This document shows positions 1 through 40,458 of a stretch of DNA of 64,000 nt, piece by piece (positions within the stretch are counted from its first letter, which is position 1; the number at the start of each line of letters is the position of its first letter). Origin of the DNA: Atrichornis clamosus. Taxonomy: Eukaryota > Chordata > Aves > Passeriformes > Menuridae. The position numbers and the translations under genes are program-made. The notes beneath the pieces were generated by a model. It saw nothing but the letters and a program-made list of their open reading frames with translations, was not told the DNA's origin and made no database searches. The stretch spans positions 1-64,000 of the forward strand of contig WBMZ01014048.1 of NCBI GenBank assembly GCA_013400975.1, in the 5' to 3' direction.

Positions 1-430
1 CACACACACAAACCAGATAGCTCGCGGAGGCAAAGAGGCAGGAGCGGTTCTTCGTTTGGAGTTCTGAGGGGTTTACTAGAGATCCATGCTCGAAGATGTC
101 CAGAGACGATAGAACCACAAAACAGCTGCAAGTCAGAGGTTAAGTCTGTGGGAGAAAATGGCAGGGGCCAATACTCTGAGGGCACAGGGGTGGTATATAG
201 GTGGGGTTAGGGTAAGGGAACCAATAAGGACGTTCAGAGGGAGGGATGATGGGACAAGGGCCAATGACAGAGCTGGGCAGGGAGAACATTCTGGAAAGGG
301 GATCATAATAGGGAGAAAGGGGCAGGGGCCAACGGGCCAATTAAATAAATAGAACTGGGGTATATTAACATAATATAGCAAAGCACCCTGGGGGAAGTCT
401 TTTCTCTCACCCTAACCGTGGGGAGGGCCC
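1..430 (-). mobile_element. Possible LTR-like element, cut by the window edge
   Basis: The segment contains four CCAAT pentamers on the plus strand (168-172, 221-225, 261-265, 337-341). Read on the minus strand these are ATTGG boxes, with a TATA-like CTATATACC (about 194-200) downstream of three of them. This arrangement suits the U3 region of a retroviral LTR transcribed leftward. No coding sequence was recognised. The translated frames are proline-rich low-complexity reads and look spurious. Termini and target-site duplication cannot be seen because the element runs off the left edge. It could instead be a non-repeat promoter-like sequence. Confidence 0.35.
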
Positions 431-1108
431 TAGGGACTATCCCATCACTGAATTCTCTGATATCTTCACACAGAGGCTTACTGCTCTCCTTAATGCAACA
501 GTTGAACTGCTTGAATATAGCCTATATATTACTCCAATGAATTCAGAACCAGATGTACAACTGATAGTGTGCAATAAGTGCTGTAAGCTAAAAACCCTTA
601 TTTTAGAGTGTCTCTTCAATTCAGTGACAATATGAGCTGCCACTGGTGTTGTTTGTATGCCTACAAACTATAAAGAGAGATGAAGCATATGTTAAGCAGC
701 AAAATAAGCATATTACCATTAATTGCATGCCATTAGCTCTTCAGATTTACCACTCAGATTTACCAGTGCAATCACTGGAAGCAGGTGAATCACTGGAAGT
801 CCATGAATGTCAAGCGTACTTCCATGTTTTGTTAAAAATAGCCAAATCTCTCTCCACCTTTATACTTACTTATTTTTTAGAAGGCAAGTATCATTTCTGA
901 AACCCATTAGAAAGATGATGACAGAGTAATAACAAACATCAGTGAAATCTGAGATGAGTAGAAGTGTTCAATCTCTAATGCTTATTTATTCCAAAACCAT
1001 TTGCAATATTGCCATAGTGAGACAATACAAGTGGAATTAATTACTGAAAGTTGAAAGAGAAAAAAAATTTAAATGGGAATGTTAAATTCAAAAAAGTCAT
1101 TTAGGAAC
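431..1108. other. Intergenic DNA, nothing recognised
   Basis: The stretch is AT-rich with short, unconvincing open frames. I see no repeat, RNA gene or exon that I can support. Confidence 0.5.
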
Positions 1109-1671
1109 TGCCATAAGCAGATTGGCTTTCGTAGGCCAGTTGTGTGTTACAATGTTTATGAATTTGTTGAGTTACTTGGTTAATGGTAATTTAGAGTTAC
1201 TGAAGTTATCTTGTGCAAACGTACAGGTGTAATGCCGTACAAAACCACTAGATGGCAATAGTAAATATGGGCTAGTGCAATATGAACTTTCTAGAAGCTT
1301 TCCACAGGGGTCATGACATCACCTCAAGAGTGGACTGGTGAACTAAATGAGCCAATGAAATCGATTCATGGGCAAATGATTGGACAGGAATGCTCCATTT
1401 GAACGAGCCAATAAAAGGACCCCTAGACAAGCCAATTACAGTGAGGATCAAGAAGCAGACGAATCCTGCTCCGGCATGGACTATAAGAACTCTTCTGGTG
1501 CTTTGCACCAGGTCCTCCAGAGGTACTCGGCTGACCAACGGAGCACCCAGCGTTGCACGCTGTTTTTCTCTGATTTGCTGTTGGGATTCTGGGCTTATCT
1601 CAGTTTCCCGTCTCTAGTCGTTATTTAATAAACAGGTTAAACAAAGAGCGGTGTCAGTGCCGTTTCTCACA
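1109..1671 (+). mobile_element. Solo LTR of an endogenous retrovirus
   Basis: The 563-bp segment starts with TG and ends with CA. It is flanked on both sides by the pentamer GGAAC (1104-1108 and 1672-1676), a plausible 5-bp target-site duplication. Inside it are CCAAT boxes near 1350, 1410 and 1433, a TATA-like TATAAG at 1482-1487, and the polyadenylation signal AATAAA at 1627-1632, about 145 bp after the TATA box. This is the usual U3-R-U5 layout. No internal gag/pol/env sequence is adjacent, so it is a solo LTR left by recombination. The family is not identified. Ends were picked by eye. Confidence 0.75.
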
Positions 1672-2796
1672 GGAACTTACAAAACATATACATCCTTCTA
1701 TCCAAACAGACAGACATCCATATTTATATACATATAATGTTAACTTCACCCTGAAGTAATAACTTTGTGTTACAATAGCGATTTACAATGTCTTGCAGTT
1801 GTATAACGTGCATAGTTATGTATGGAATCTGCAAAACTGACAGTGCAAGATCCATGTTACAATCAAAATTACCATCTGCCATGGGTAAAACAATCTCCAG
1901 CTACTGTGATTCCTCCTAAGATACTGCTCTTACCCTTCCACAAGCTCCACTGAAATCAGAGGGAAATCCCTAGGGCCACTCTAGGTTTCATTTTCAATAA
2001 ATATATCTAACATTACTAAATTAACCAACATTCCCTGACATTTAAATTCACACTGAAAGACCTTCAAAAGAAACTTATTATGTAGGGAGACAAACACCTG
2101 TTCTGCTACCACCCACCTTAATGAGAAACTTCAGAGACTTTTGTCTGATAAGTGTGTATATCACATAGCATGATTGGTGTTTGTGAACTACACTTCTGAG
2201 AACTGGGGCTTTATTTTGGAACCTCCTGTAGTATCTCTCCTCAATGATTCACCAATATGTTGGTTTGTCTCCTGTGGCAATAGTAATTTCTTTCTTTGGC
2301 AGACTAGTGATAGAAATGATGCTATGATCAACCACGGAACTGTCTTTTCTCACTGTAAAGGACATGCTTTGCCTTAAAATGAAGTGGCAAAATGAGAAAA
2401 GGGTATGAGGAATTACACGGAAACAAGAACCACAGGATGTTGGGCAAGAGCCTGAAAACCCTTTGCTCAAGGGTTTTTTGGGTGACTGTGGGCACTTGGT
2501 ACCGACACCAACTGACTGGAAATGTATGCACACCCCACCGGGCTTCTGTCAGGGGCGTTCCCGGTAAACACAGCCATAACAAAGGTGCAAAGCAGCATCT
2601 GAAAAGCTAAATCCTGGTTGTTTAATTCCACAATCCCACATGTCAGTAGGTTCTCACTTTGAGGAAGGATTAAACTTTCTAAAAAGAAAGTAATAAATTT
2701 TGATGCCAGCTCAGCAATTAGAATCATTTAGACTTAAAAGGCTTCAGTAGGAATGTTATCACTTTGGCCATGACAAATTTTCCAGCATGTGGCTGG
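1672..2796. other. Intergenic DNA between LTR and CR1
   Basis: No gene is recognised. There is a short perfect inverted repeat (AAAACCCTT at 2455-2463 and its complement at 2469-2477, loop of 5 bases), probably without function. The overlapping open frames on both strands at 2170-2730 show no family resemblance. Confidence 0.5.
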
Positions 2797-4497
2797 ATAA
2801 CCATGTTATGCGATGAGTGAGCAACTGGCTCACAGGCGGGGCACAGTTAAAGTGAATGAGGTAACATCAGGCTGGCAGCTGGTCACTAGTGGGGTTCTGC
2901 TGGGCTCCATCTTAGGCCCAGCTCTCTTCAACATCTTCATTAATGACTTGGATTCAGGACTTGAAAGAGTAGTATGTTTGCTGATGACACTAAATTGGGA
3001 GGAGTTGTCGTCTCCCTCGAGGGCAGAGGGGCCCTGCAGAGAGACCTTGATAAATTAGAGAGATGGGAAATCATCAACTGTATGAAGTTTAGCAAGGGCA
3101 AGTGCTGGATTCTGCACCTGGGATGAAGTAATATTGGTTATGTATAGACTGGGGAATGAGAAGCTGGAGAGCAGCATGGTGGAAAGGGACCTGGAAGTCC
3201 TGGGCAATGGCAACGGAATAAGAGCCAGCAGGGCCCTGGCAGCCAGGAGACCCAACTGTGTCCTGAGGTGCATCAGGCACAGCATCACCAGCCGGGCAAG
3301 GGAGGGGATTGTCCCGCTCTGCTCTGCACTGGGGCAGCATCACCTTGAATATTGTGCGCAGTTTTGGGCACCACAATATAAAAAAGACATGGAGCTATCA
3401 AAGAGTGTCCAAAGGATGGCCACAAAGATGGTGTAAAGGGGAAGCCATATGAGGACTGGCTGAGATCACTTGGTCTGTTCAGCCTGGAGGAGACTGAAGG
3501 GAAACCTCGTTAGTCTTCAACACCCTCATAAGGGGAGACAGAGGGGCAGGTACAGGTCTCATCACTCCCATGACCAGTGACAGGACTGACAATACTCGAG
3601 GAAACAGCATGAAGCTGAGTCAGGGGAAGTTCAAGTAACAGGAGTTAGGTGAAAGAAACATCTTCAGCCAATTTCCTGCTCAGCAGGTTTATTAACAGAA
3701 AATAGCAACACAGTGATCAAGGTGTCTAACAGCAGCTTAGCTATTTCCCGGGGAGGATGACCCACCCACCCCACATCCCTGCCCACGGTCCCTTGGTCAG
3801 AGACCAAGATCTCCAGGGGAAGTCACCTTTTATAGCCCTCCCAGGAGCACCACCCCTCTCCCGAGAGTCCTCCCCTTGGAGATAGCTTGATTGGTGTTCG
3901 TCGGCTCGCCGTCTAGGGGATTGGTTCATGCAAATGCATAATGCCAGAGCGTCGAGTGGTTGGTCAGGTTCTTATCCAGTCTGGGCCCTTGGTTCCTCCC
4001 TTCATGTGCCTCTCGGATGACAGCCTTCTAGAAATTTCCACCTTCCCACTGTCACCTAACTCTAGTACCTATAACAAACCTAGGCTAATTAGCCCCATTT
4101 TCCCCAAATTAAATGCACAAACAGCTTCAACAGTAACACAGACAACCGGATACCCCTTAACCATTTGACAGACTTTAACAATAACTTAGAACTAAATAAC
4201 TATTTAACGAACAATTAATAAAAGGAAACCCATGTAACAGAGGACTACAAAAGTCAACCTCCTACAGCCATTTGTAACACAGGAAAAGGTTTTTCACCCA
4301 GAGGATGGTTGAGCACTAGAACGGGTTCTCCAAGAAAGTGGTCACAGCACCAAGCCCGACAGTTCAGGAAGTATTTGGAGACAACGCTCTCAGGCACATG
4401 GTGTGATTGTTAGGGTGCCCTGCGCAGGGCCAGGCGTTGGACTCGATGTTCCTGATGGGTCCCTTTCAACTCAGTATATTCTATGATTCTATGAAAT
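2797..4497 (+). mobile_element. CR1 non-LTR retrotransposon, 5'-truncated and interrupted
   Basis: The left part (about 2797-3635) decodes as the end of a CR1 reverse transcriptase. The block [15 protein letters not shown] is readable in one frame near 2905-2965. The catalytic FADD motif (2977-2988) lies in a different frame, so the ORF is frameshifted and dead. The right part (about 4274-4497) is the CR1 3' region and ends with the typical double ATTCTATGAT-type terminus near 4480-4497. The two parts are contiguous in CR1 but are separated here by the insertion at 3641-4273. The left boundary is approximate. Confidence 0.9.
3641..4273 (-). mobile_element. LTR inserted into the CR1 (minus orientation)
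   Basis: This roughly 630-bp segment interrupts CR1 sequence. On the minus strand it shows CCAAT boxes (3920-3924, 3890-3894), an octamer ATGCAAAT (3928-3935 on the plus strand), a perfect TATAAAAG box (3827-3834) and an AATAAA signal (3688-3693), in that order, as in U3-R-U5. GTAACA occurs at both junctions (3635-3640 and 4274-4279) and probably marks the target-site duplication. Clear TG...CA termini are not seen, so the exact ends are uncertain. No internal viral genes are present. Confidence 0.7.
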
Positions 4498-4499
4498 TT

Positions 4500-5560
4500 A
4501 CCCCTTTTCCGCTTTAGCTCAGATGCGGGGGATGCCGCCTGCCCCTGAGGGAAGCGCTGCCTCAGCCGCGCCTGACGCTCCCGGCCGGCGCGTCCAGCGG
4601 CGTGTCCCGCCGCGTTCGTCGCGCGCTGGGGGCCGTGAGGGGCGGTTATGGCGGCCGGGGCGGCTCTTCGCTGTGGGTCAGCGCAGCCTGGAGCCCGGGG
4701 ACGGCTCGGCTGCACGACGGCGCAGCCCCCTTGCAACTGGCAGCCGCCTTAGCCGGAAGGAGAGCGAGGAACAAAAATTATCCCTCCCTCCTCCCTGGGC
4801 CCGGTAGTCCCGGGCTGCCCGGCCCGCTCTGCCTCCTCCCCCCGCTGCTGCCGACGTGGCGGGGCGGGGAAGAGTCGGACGCGCGCCGGCCGGGGCACTG
4901 CTGAGCGGTAAGGAGCACGGGGATTTCTGCTTTTTCAGCCGCTTTTGACAGTGGCTGCGGGTTCTTCGCCACACAGCTCTACCCCAGAGGGGAATTTCGA
5001 AAAGTGGCAAAAAAAAAAAAAGAGAAGGGGAAAGCTGTGGCCGCTGCGGGCTTGCGGGAGCGGCGCCCCGGCTGCTCCTGCCTTGCCTGGGGCGGGGGAG
5101 GCAGGAGGAGCTGCCGGCAGCGGTCGCCAGTGGGGTTTGCCTTTGCTCGCCGTGCTTGCAGCGTCCCGCGGAGAAGAAGCGACAGCGGGCGTCGAACTAG
5201 AGGGGAGCGCGGTGCATTCGCCAAAAAAAGTTACTCCTCCCTCCTGTTCGGGGACGGTGATCCGTGCCCGAAGGCGCCCGGCGGCGGCTGGGCTTTGCTT
5301 CGGAGGTGGAATGAAACTGACGGAGGGTCGACAGGTACCGCCACCGCCGGCCTCCTCAGCGTGGCTGGTTGTTGCGGGCCGGGCGATCCCCTGCTCCCGG
5401 TACGGGGTTGCCCTTGGCATCTCCCTCACGAACTCTCCGTACAATAATTCCCTTTGGGCGGAGTTGTCCGAGTTGACTTGGATCAGGATAGTTTCACAGA
5501 TGAGAGGTTGAATGACGCTGACCCCGGGTGCAGCACAGCTCGTGTGTTCTGACAGACGCG
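4500..5560 (+). promoter_or_regulatory. FAM114A1: CpG island and promoter of FAM114A1
   Basis: The stretch changes abruptly to high G+C with many CG dinucleotides (for example GCCGCGTTCGTCGCGCG near 4608), unlike the AT-rich surroundings. It contains G-rich Sp1-like boxes and no convincing TATA box. It overlaps the exon 1 donor at 4908 and precedes the first coding exon by about 2 kb. The long open frames on both strands here result from high G+C and are not genes. Confidence 0.8.
4780..4907 (+). other. FAM114A1: FAM114A1 noncoding exon 1 (5' UTR, start uncertain)
   Basis: A strong donor CTGAGCG|GTAAGG ends the exon at 4907 inside the CpG island. The next acceptor that fits is at 7353, eight bases before the start codon. 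The transcription start is not determinable; the left coordinate is a guess. Other untranslated first exons could exist. Confidence 0.5.
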
Positions 5561-7352
5561 GTAATTTGCTATTACGTGCCTTGCTTCTGTAAGGAAGCTT
5601 TAGCCGACAACTGCAGGGACCGTGTCCCGAATGATCCTCAAAGATGACCCAGTACTGCAAAAATTCATGTGCACATGTCTGTGGATCCTTTAAAAAGTGC
5701 TGGACTTAGTCAGAGCTAATCCCCATACAAAATTATGAAGTATGTGTGTACAGGTTTTAGAGGTTTTGGTAGATGATCCTTGTATCTGATGGTGGAATTT
5801 GGTTTATAAATAGAAGCATTTTCTTTAGGTGATGCTGCCCATTACACAGTGAGTACTGTTAAAACAACAGCAGTATTTGCCTACACTAAAGTATCTTATA
5901 GTATTTGCTATATTTGTAATGGAAAACTGCAAATACTTGTGGCAAATGCAATGATTCTGGCTTGTGAACACATGTTTTCTAAAGATAATTAACATACAGT
6001 GTAAGCTGAAGTAATATAAGCTGTATCAAGTGCTTACTTTTTATTTATGTTTCTTGTTCACTGACTCCAAATGCTACTCTTGGAACTGTTCAAACAACTG
6101 ATCTACATTCATATTAGATAAACAGGCTGCTAAAATTACAGGTGTATACAGTTCTATAGACTTTAATACACTCATTTAAATACATGCTTCTCAGGCAAAT
6201 TTCTCCTAAATCCCAGTTATATTTTGCTTTTTGCCTTTTTTTCACCTCCTGTTCTTTAGTCTGTCATAGAACCTCCGTTCTTCCTGACACGTGCAAACCT
6301 TTGAGCCGTATTTAACTGAGAATCAATGAAAAGGCAACATCTACAGAGAGAACTGTACGAGGTTATTTTATGCCATGCAACTCAGTGTATAATCAGGAGT
6401 TTGCAAGCTCTCTGTCAAGGGTTGTCTTCTGAGTGCCAAGTATACACTTGTTATCAACAAATAAGTGGTAGTAATCAGGGTCCTTTTGTACTCGGACTGC
6501 GACACTCTCAGCTGCAGATCTTGCTCTACAGCTTTATCTTTGCCTTTGTGGATCCTCAGCCTGATGATTGCACAGTGGTGGAAAATACCTCCAAAGTTAC
6601 ATTGGAAGATAAGGAGTAAACAAGAGAAAACTGGTTCATAACTTACAAAAAAATCCCCAATAACTGTACCTCATACAAGCTTACCTTGGTTTCAGATTTG
6701 AAGTTTAATCACACAGCTGGAATTTTAGGAGGTGAGAAGTGTTGCACTCCCCAAAGAGCAAGCCTTTGGCACAAGTGATACAGAAACAGTGTGAGCAATT
6801 ACTGTCTATGAAATGGTTCTAGGGACCGTGGCCTGTCATATTTGCAAATTATGCCCCTTGTCCAACACATAAATATCACTACAATTTTAGTCACAGTGTT
6901 ACCCTCCTCTTCATCAGTCAGCAGGCAGTAGGAACCTGTGTATGTGGCGATGATGAAAGGGAGAGCAAGAGCTGCTTGGCTGTTGCAGCTCAGATGATTC
7001 TGTTCTGCAGCAGTCTTCCATACACGTCTGATAATGAATATAGAAATTAACCATGTGGAAGCTCTTGCACTTGCCTTCTTCAGACAAATTAACATCCTTT
7101 CTTTCTCGCTAAACCATACTTTGGAAAACAGTAGTGCTGCTCTTCGTACTTGAGTAGCATCCTGCAGAGTGAGTATTCAGAATATTATCCTGATACCAAC
7201 GCCAGCATGATGCTTGTGCCACAGGCTCCATGCTTTAAGAGGTCTTATTTAAGACTGCATTGTTTTTCAGCAGTAGCATACAGTAAACACTGTGTGTTTT
7301 ATAATCATTCAAATGTTTATGGTAGCTAAAAGACTTTACTTTCTATATTCAG
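4908..7352 (+). other. FAM114A1: FAM114A1 intron 1
   Basis: The first 600 bases belong to the CpG island. The remainder is AT-rich and contains no coding sequence that I recognise. A mammalian host intron of this gene carries miR-574; I saw no comparable hairpin here, but only by eye. Confidence 0.5.
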
Positions 7353-7360
7353 AACCAGAA

Positions 7361-35552
<28,192 letters not shown>

Positions 35553-38246
35553 CAGTTTCCCAGGAGATGTCAGCTTGACAGCCACCACAGACCCAATGTC
35601 TTTAATGTGTGCCAAGAGAAGAGCTGGTACGAGAGATGTTTGGCCACTTAGAGTTCTTCGAAGACACTAAATGCAGTTTTGCACATTCAGTACTGAACAA
35701 CATTTTAAAACTCTTTCAGACTTTAGAGGTAGTAAAGTGAGTAATTTCTTTTCCAGTACAGTTCATGCTTTACATTAATTTAAATGGAAGTTTATTAATA
35801 TTAGCATTGACTTAAATAGATTCTAAAGTTGTAAACGATGTATGAAACAAACTACAATGTAAAGTTTCTTGAAACATTTCAGTTCAAATTACCGTTTCTA
35901 TTGTTTGTAACTGTCAGTTAAAAATGTATATTTCAAAAGCTGGTTTCAGTATTTAATTTTCGCCAACATGAACAAATTACCATAGTGTTGTGCTTGTTAA
36001 ATATTATTTCCAGTAGCAAATAATAACATCATATTAATATGTACCACTAACATAACACTTTGTATTGATGGAGTTGCACAGCAATAGGTATTAACTTTAC
36101 TAAATGAAAATTATGGAGGATATTCATGAAGAATTATAGTGAAAAGAAATTTTCTGAGCCAGTTTAGAGTATGGGTATAGCTCTGTATTTGCTCACCCAT
36201 AAGTTTATATTCATTTAGGTATATTTCTTCATTCCAATGCTTGAACAACCCAGCAGACCAAAGTAGTCTTTTTAATATGCAAGAGATAGAAAATTTTCCT
36301 TTTGTTTGGCAATTGAAACACCACCTAAATAATCTTCTCTCAGATGTGTTACCAGGTTAGCACTTTGGGGTTTATTGATACTGACAGCTCAGAAATAGAA
36401 GTCGTAGTAAGAAGTTACGAGATAATTGCTTAGGGTGGGGAGGCCATATATCAGAGTAATCACCTTTTTTCTGAGGCAATAGCTCGACAGGGCATAAGGA
36501 ATGACAAAGCAACAGGAATGACATTTCAGAACAACACTAGCAACCATGCTAATTTTTCCATATCCTTAGCTTAAAATCCTGAGTTGTGGACCTAAGAATT
36601 TGTTTAGGTTAGTTTACCTCTTAGACAGGAAGAATCTTCCAATATTTTACATAGCCTTGTCTCTAGGAAAAGTCTTTACATAGTCAATTCTCTTGGATTT
36701 TTATTTTTTATTATGTTTCTTTCAGCTATTTTGCATTTTTTTCTCTTGATACACTCATGAATTGTTTTTAAATGCTAATTTTTACAGTTAACATTTTAAT
36801 ATGTTTAAGCACAGTTCATACATAAAAATAATGAAATAGAGCGTGAGGAATTTTCTGTGTTTGAAAGAAAAACCATGTATCTGCTTTGCACATGGTAACT
36901 TTTTTGAGTCCAAATAAGAAAGGACAGAAGGGACTGGTTTTGTCTTACGCTATTGTGGTCCCTGTTCTGCTGTCACACTCATTGTGACTTTCCCATCTTC
37001 TGTTATTTAGAGATGAAATTTTTACTATCCCTGAAATAAGGCTTATTACACAAAACCTATTTTCTGCCACCCGGTAATTTAACAGATGTGAGATACCTTT
37101 TTAGATAAGGAGAAGATGTGTAGTCATTAAATTCATTTGCACAGGCTGAACAATATAATATCAGAAGCCTCAGGGAATAACATCTGAAATCATTGAGGGG
37201 CATTCTTAAGACAAAGACTGCTTGTCTGAGATAATCCTTACTAGAGATTTCACTCTCTCGCTTAAATTATGCATTTATGAATAAAGTATCTTACCCTAAA
37301 GTAAAAGAAGCTATAAAAAGTAAAATGGGGACTTGAAAGTATTTACATCCATACAATGTAGGAAGGGAAACATGGCAGGATATGAGCACAGGGATACTTC
37401 CATCTGATCTTAGATTCAGTCATCTTGTCCTAGAAAAACTGAATGTTTTATCTTCAAATCAATTTTAGGTAAATAATATTACAGTGGAAAAGTACTATAT
37501 GGATGTAGCCAGAATATTTTGTTTACACTGATTTGTATTTTTCCACCAGTCAAATAAGTGATTTGAGATACTGACCTGAGACAGTACACAAAAGGAAGTG
37601 GTTTGAAGAATAATGTAATGGGAGGATATACTCAGTGACATCATTTTCTTTCTGATTTACCTTTGAAATAATGTGTGATTTTACTGGGAGACTGACTAAA
37701 ACAGATGTTGCCGTAAACTTTTAGTGCAGAGGGTTCTTTCTTTCATCACCACCCTCCTCCAGGTCAGTACACTGAGTATGCCTTGGCACTTGGCAAACTA
37801 CTAGGTTTTAAGTACTTGTGAAAATTACCTGTTCTCTTGGGCAGATGTGTTTTCCATGGCATTCCATTCACTTTTGAGCACACCTACCCTGTTATGCAGA
37901 GACAAAGAAGGCAGGCTTGTGCACTGACCGAGTTAGAAATGTATCAAGATGAAACTTAAAACAATGTTTGCATACCTGCAGCCATTCAGATGATCCACTG
38001 TTACAGGTCATCACTGAAGGATGAGCTGGAATTAGACTGTTAAAGAAGTCATTTACTGTATATTAAGGATATAGACTTTTTTATTCTTGGTGGTTTTGGG
38101 GGGTTTTGGGTTTTTTAGGTAACAAACCAAAGCAAGCTGTAGGTTGTTTATGGCTTTTTAGGGTATAGTCTATTCATGTGTAAACAACTCTTCCCCATGA
38201 GTTCCTCCTACACTCCAGCTTCCATTGCTTGAGACAGCTGAATAAA
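35553..38246 (+). other. FAM114A1: FAM114A1 3' UTR (end uncertain)
   Basis: AT-rich sequence follows the stop without any further exon. AATAAA hexamers occur at 37280-37285 and 38241-38246, and either could direct polyadenylation. Which is used, or whether an earlier variant signal is used, cannot be told from sequence alone. Confidence 0.5.
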
Positions 38247-40458
38247 AGAACTGTCTCTTCCACTTCTTTTCATGCTGATTAAATCATCCACTGAAGCCGT
38301 TAATATCTTCCTCCAAAGTATGCCTCAATCATATCATACAAAATCAGTCATTACCAGTTGGGATGCTTTTTAATGATGTGTGTCACCAGCAATGTCCAGT
38401 GTCACCCACCAGTCAGGATTCGTAACAACTTTAAGGAGTCTGACACACCACAGTATTCTGAGTGGCAAATACAGATTTTCCCATTTTTCCTCTGATTCAC
38501 AGAAGTGTTTTTATCATACAGGCAGTCACCCAGCTCATAGAACTATCTTTCAGACATTCCAGTTCTATTTCAAATGACAGTCCCATCCTTTCTGTTAGTC
38601 TCAGAAGAATGTAGAGCGTGGAAAGGGACTTTCCTGAGTGTTTTCTAAAACCATCTCAGAGCAAGGCTTAACGTGACACCGTCAGCCAGTCTGACCTACT
38701 TTGAAATTTGTACAGTCTGACTGGAAAGCCCTCTAGACTTTAAACACTTTTTTCTGTCTCAGGTCAACCTTTGTTGCTGAAGCTGCTTTTATTGTGCAGC
38801 CTGTACATTTTCCATGCTCTGTCTCCTACTTCAGCGTTCATACTGATGATGGTGTGCAGTTTTAGAATTAAAATCTGAAAATAAAATGTCAAAAATTCAG
38901 CTGTATTAAAAAGATGAGAGAGGGAAATTACTTTGAAAAGAAAAAACAAAAGAATGTGCTCTCTAGAAATGGGAACAATTGTCAAGGTTGGATTAGAGAA
39001 AAGCCTCTCTAAAAGAATTTTTCAGCATTGCTCAGAATAAACAAGGGATGACATCTGATTAGCTCAGCAGAACTGGAATAATGCACTTCTGAAGTAAAAT
39101 GAAAAATCTGCATGAATTTAAAGGGAGTCAGAGATGAGAACATTAAAAGAGGAAGAGCTCAAAGGAAAGAAGACAGTTAATTTGATCACTCTGGACCTGC
39201 AGTGTTCATTCTCCCTCTATTGCCTGCACTGCAGAAGTCCCTGAGCACACATTTGCCAAGAACTCATGAGTAGTCTCCCCGGTTTGATCTCCTCTTCAGA
39301 GCTTCCCTTTACAGCCTTTTGAGGAGCTACCCAGAATGCCAAGTAATTGAACTAATTTTTAAACACCTTCAGGAGCCTCTCAACCCATTTGGTAGACTTG
39401 GGAAAATGCAGCCCTGCTCTTCCTACCTGTTGTTTTCTCAGACACTGTATCAGCAGCTTATCTGATGCTGGTCTTTAAGATGGTCTCTGCCTTTCCTCCA
39501 GTTCCCTTTGCCAGTTCAGCCCCATATCCATTTTTCACATTCTCTACTCCACCAGTTCCTTCTTCCTAACCAGTTTTGTTCACCCCCTCTCCTCCACCTT
39601 TGTGTCTCCTTCCCCTTGCTGGTTTCTGAGGCTCTTCCCTCCTGCCCATCATCTTGTGCTTGAGAGGCTGCACCAGGACACCCCTTCTCTCCTCACGTGC
39701 TTAGTTCTGACAAAGCCAGAGGTGAAGACAAGGGGTTATGAGGATATGGCAGGAGAGAAACCAGATCTCAGGAGGAAATGGCAAGACACTGAACTAGTTG
39801 GTTTTAATCCCTTCCTCCTCCAGTGTAAGGAGATTAGAGCAGAGACTGCCTGAGGTCCTTTTCAACCTGAATTATCTTAGGATCACATTTTTTCTTACCA
39901 TCATTACCATTGTCTCCCCATCCTTCCATTATTTCCTGTAGTTTAGATCATACTTACAAGATGAGTAGGCTGTACTCAGCAGACATTAAAAGCTTGTAAA
40001 GAGCCTTTTGGGTTTTCTTGTTCATGGTGTTTTTAAAAGTAACTTACTTCCAGGGTAGTAAAACCAAACACTTGGAGAGCTGTGAGATAACTGAGGATAA
40101 CAAAATAATAAGTCACAGTTTAGCTGTCCAAGGAAAATAAAAGAAGGAGGTTATAGGCAGCAAGAATAATAATAGAATTAAATTACAGGAGAAAGGAAAT
40201 TAAGTTGAGGTCACAAGAAGCAGGACTGTTCCTATCAAGATCTCTGGATTACTGAAGAGGAAAAGTGGTAGATAGCTTGAATCACTTGAAGCATTTAAAC
40301 ACCGACCAAAATGGCCTTAGCAATTCTGTAGTGATTTGAGATGAATACATCTCTTCATCTCTAAGTTGCTCTCTATAATAAGAAGAAAAAACAACCCAGA
40401 AAAAAATTGTGAGAGGTTTACTTTATGGACTGTATTAAAAAATCCACTTCTGAAAAGC

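Noticed and set aside
2813..3436. Open frames suggesting a gene
   Set aside because: They are pieces of the dead CR1 reverse transcriptase and its 3' region in shifted frames.
4935..5660. 241-residue minus-strand open frame, with long plus-strand frames over the same interval
   Set aside because: It lies in the CpG island, where stop codons are rare by composition. The translation is Pro/Ala/Ser/Arg-rich without motifs, and frames are open on both strands at once.
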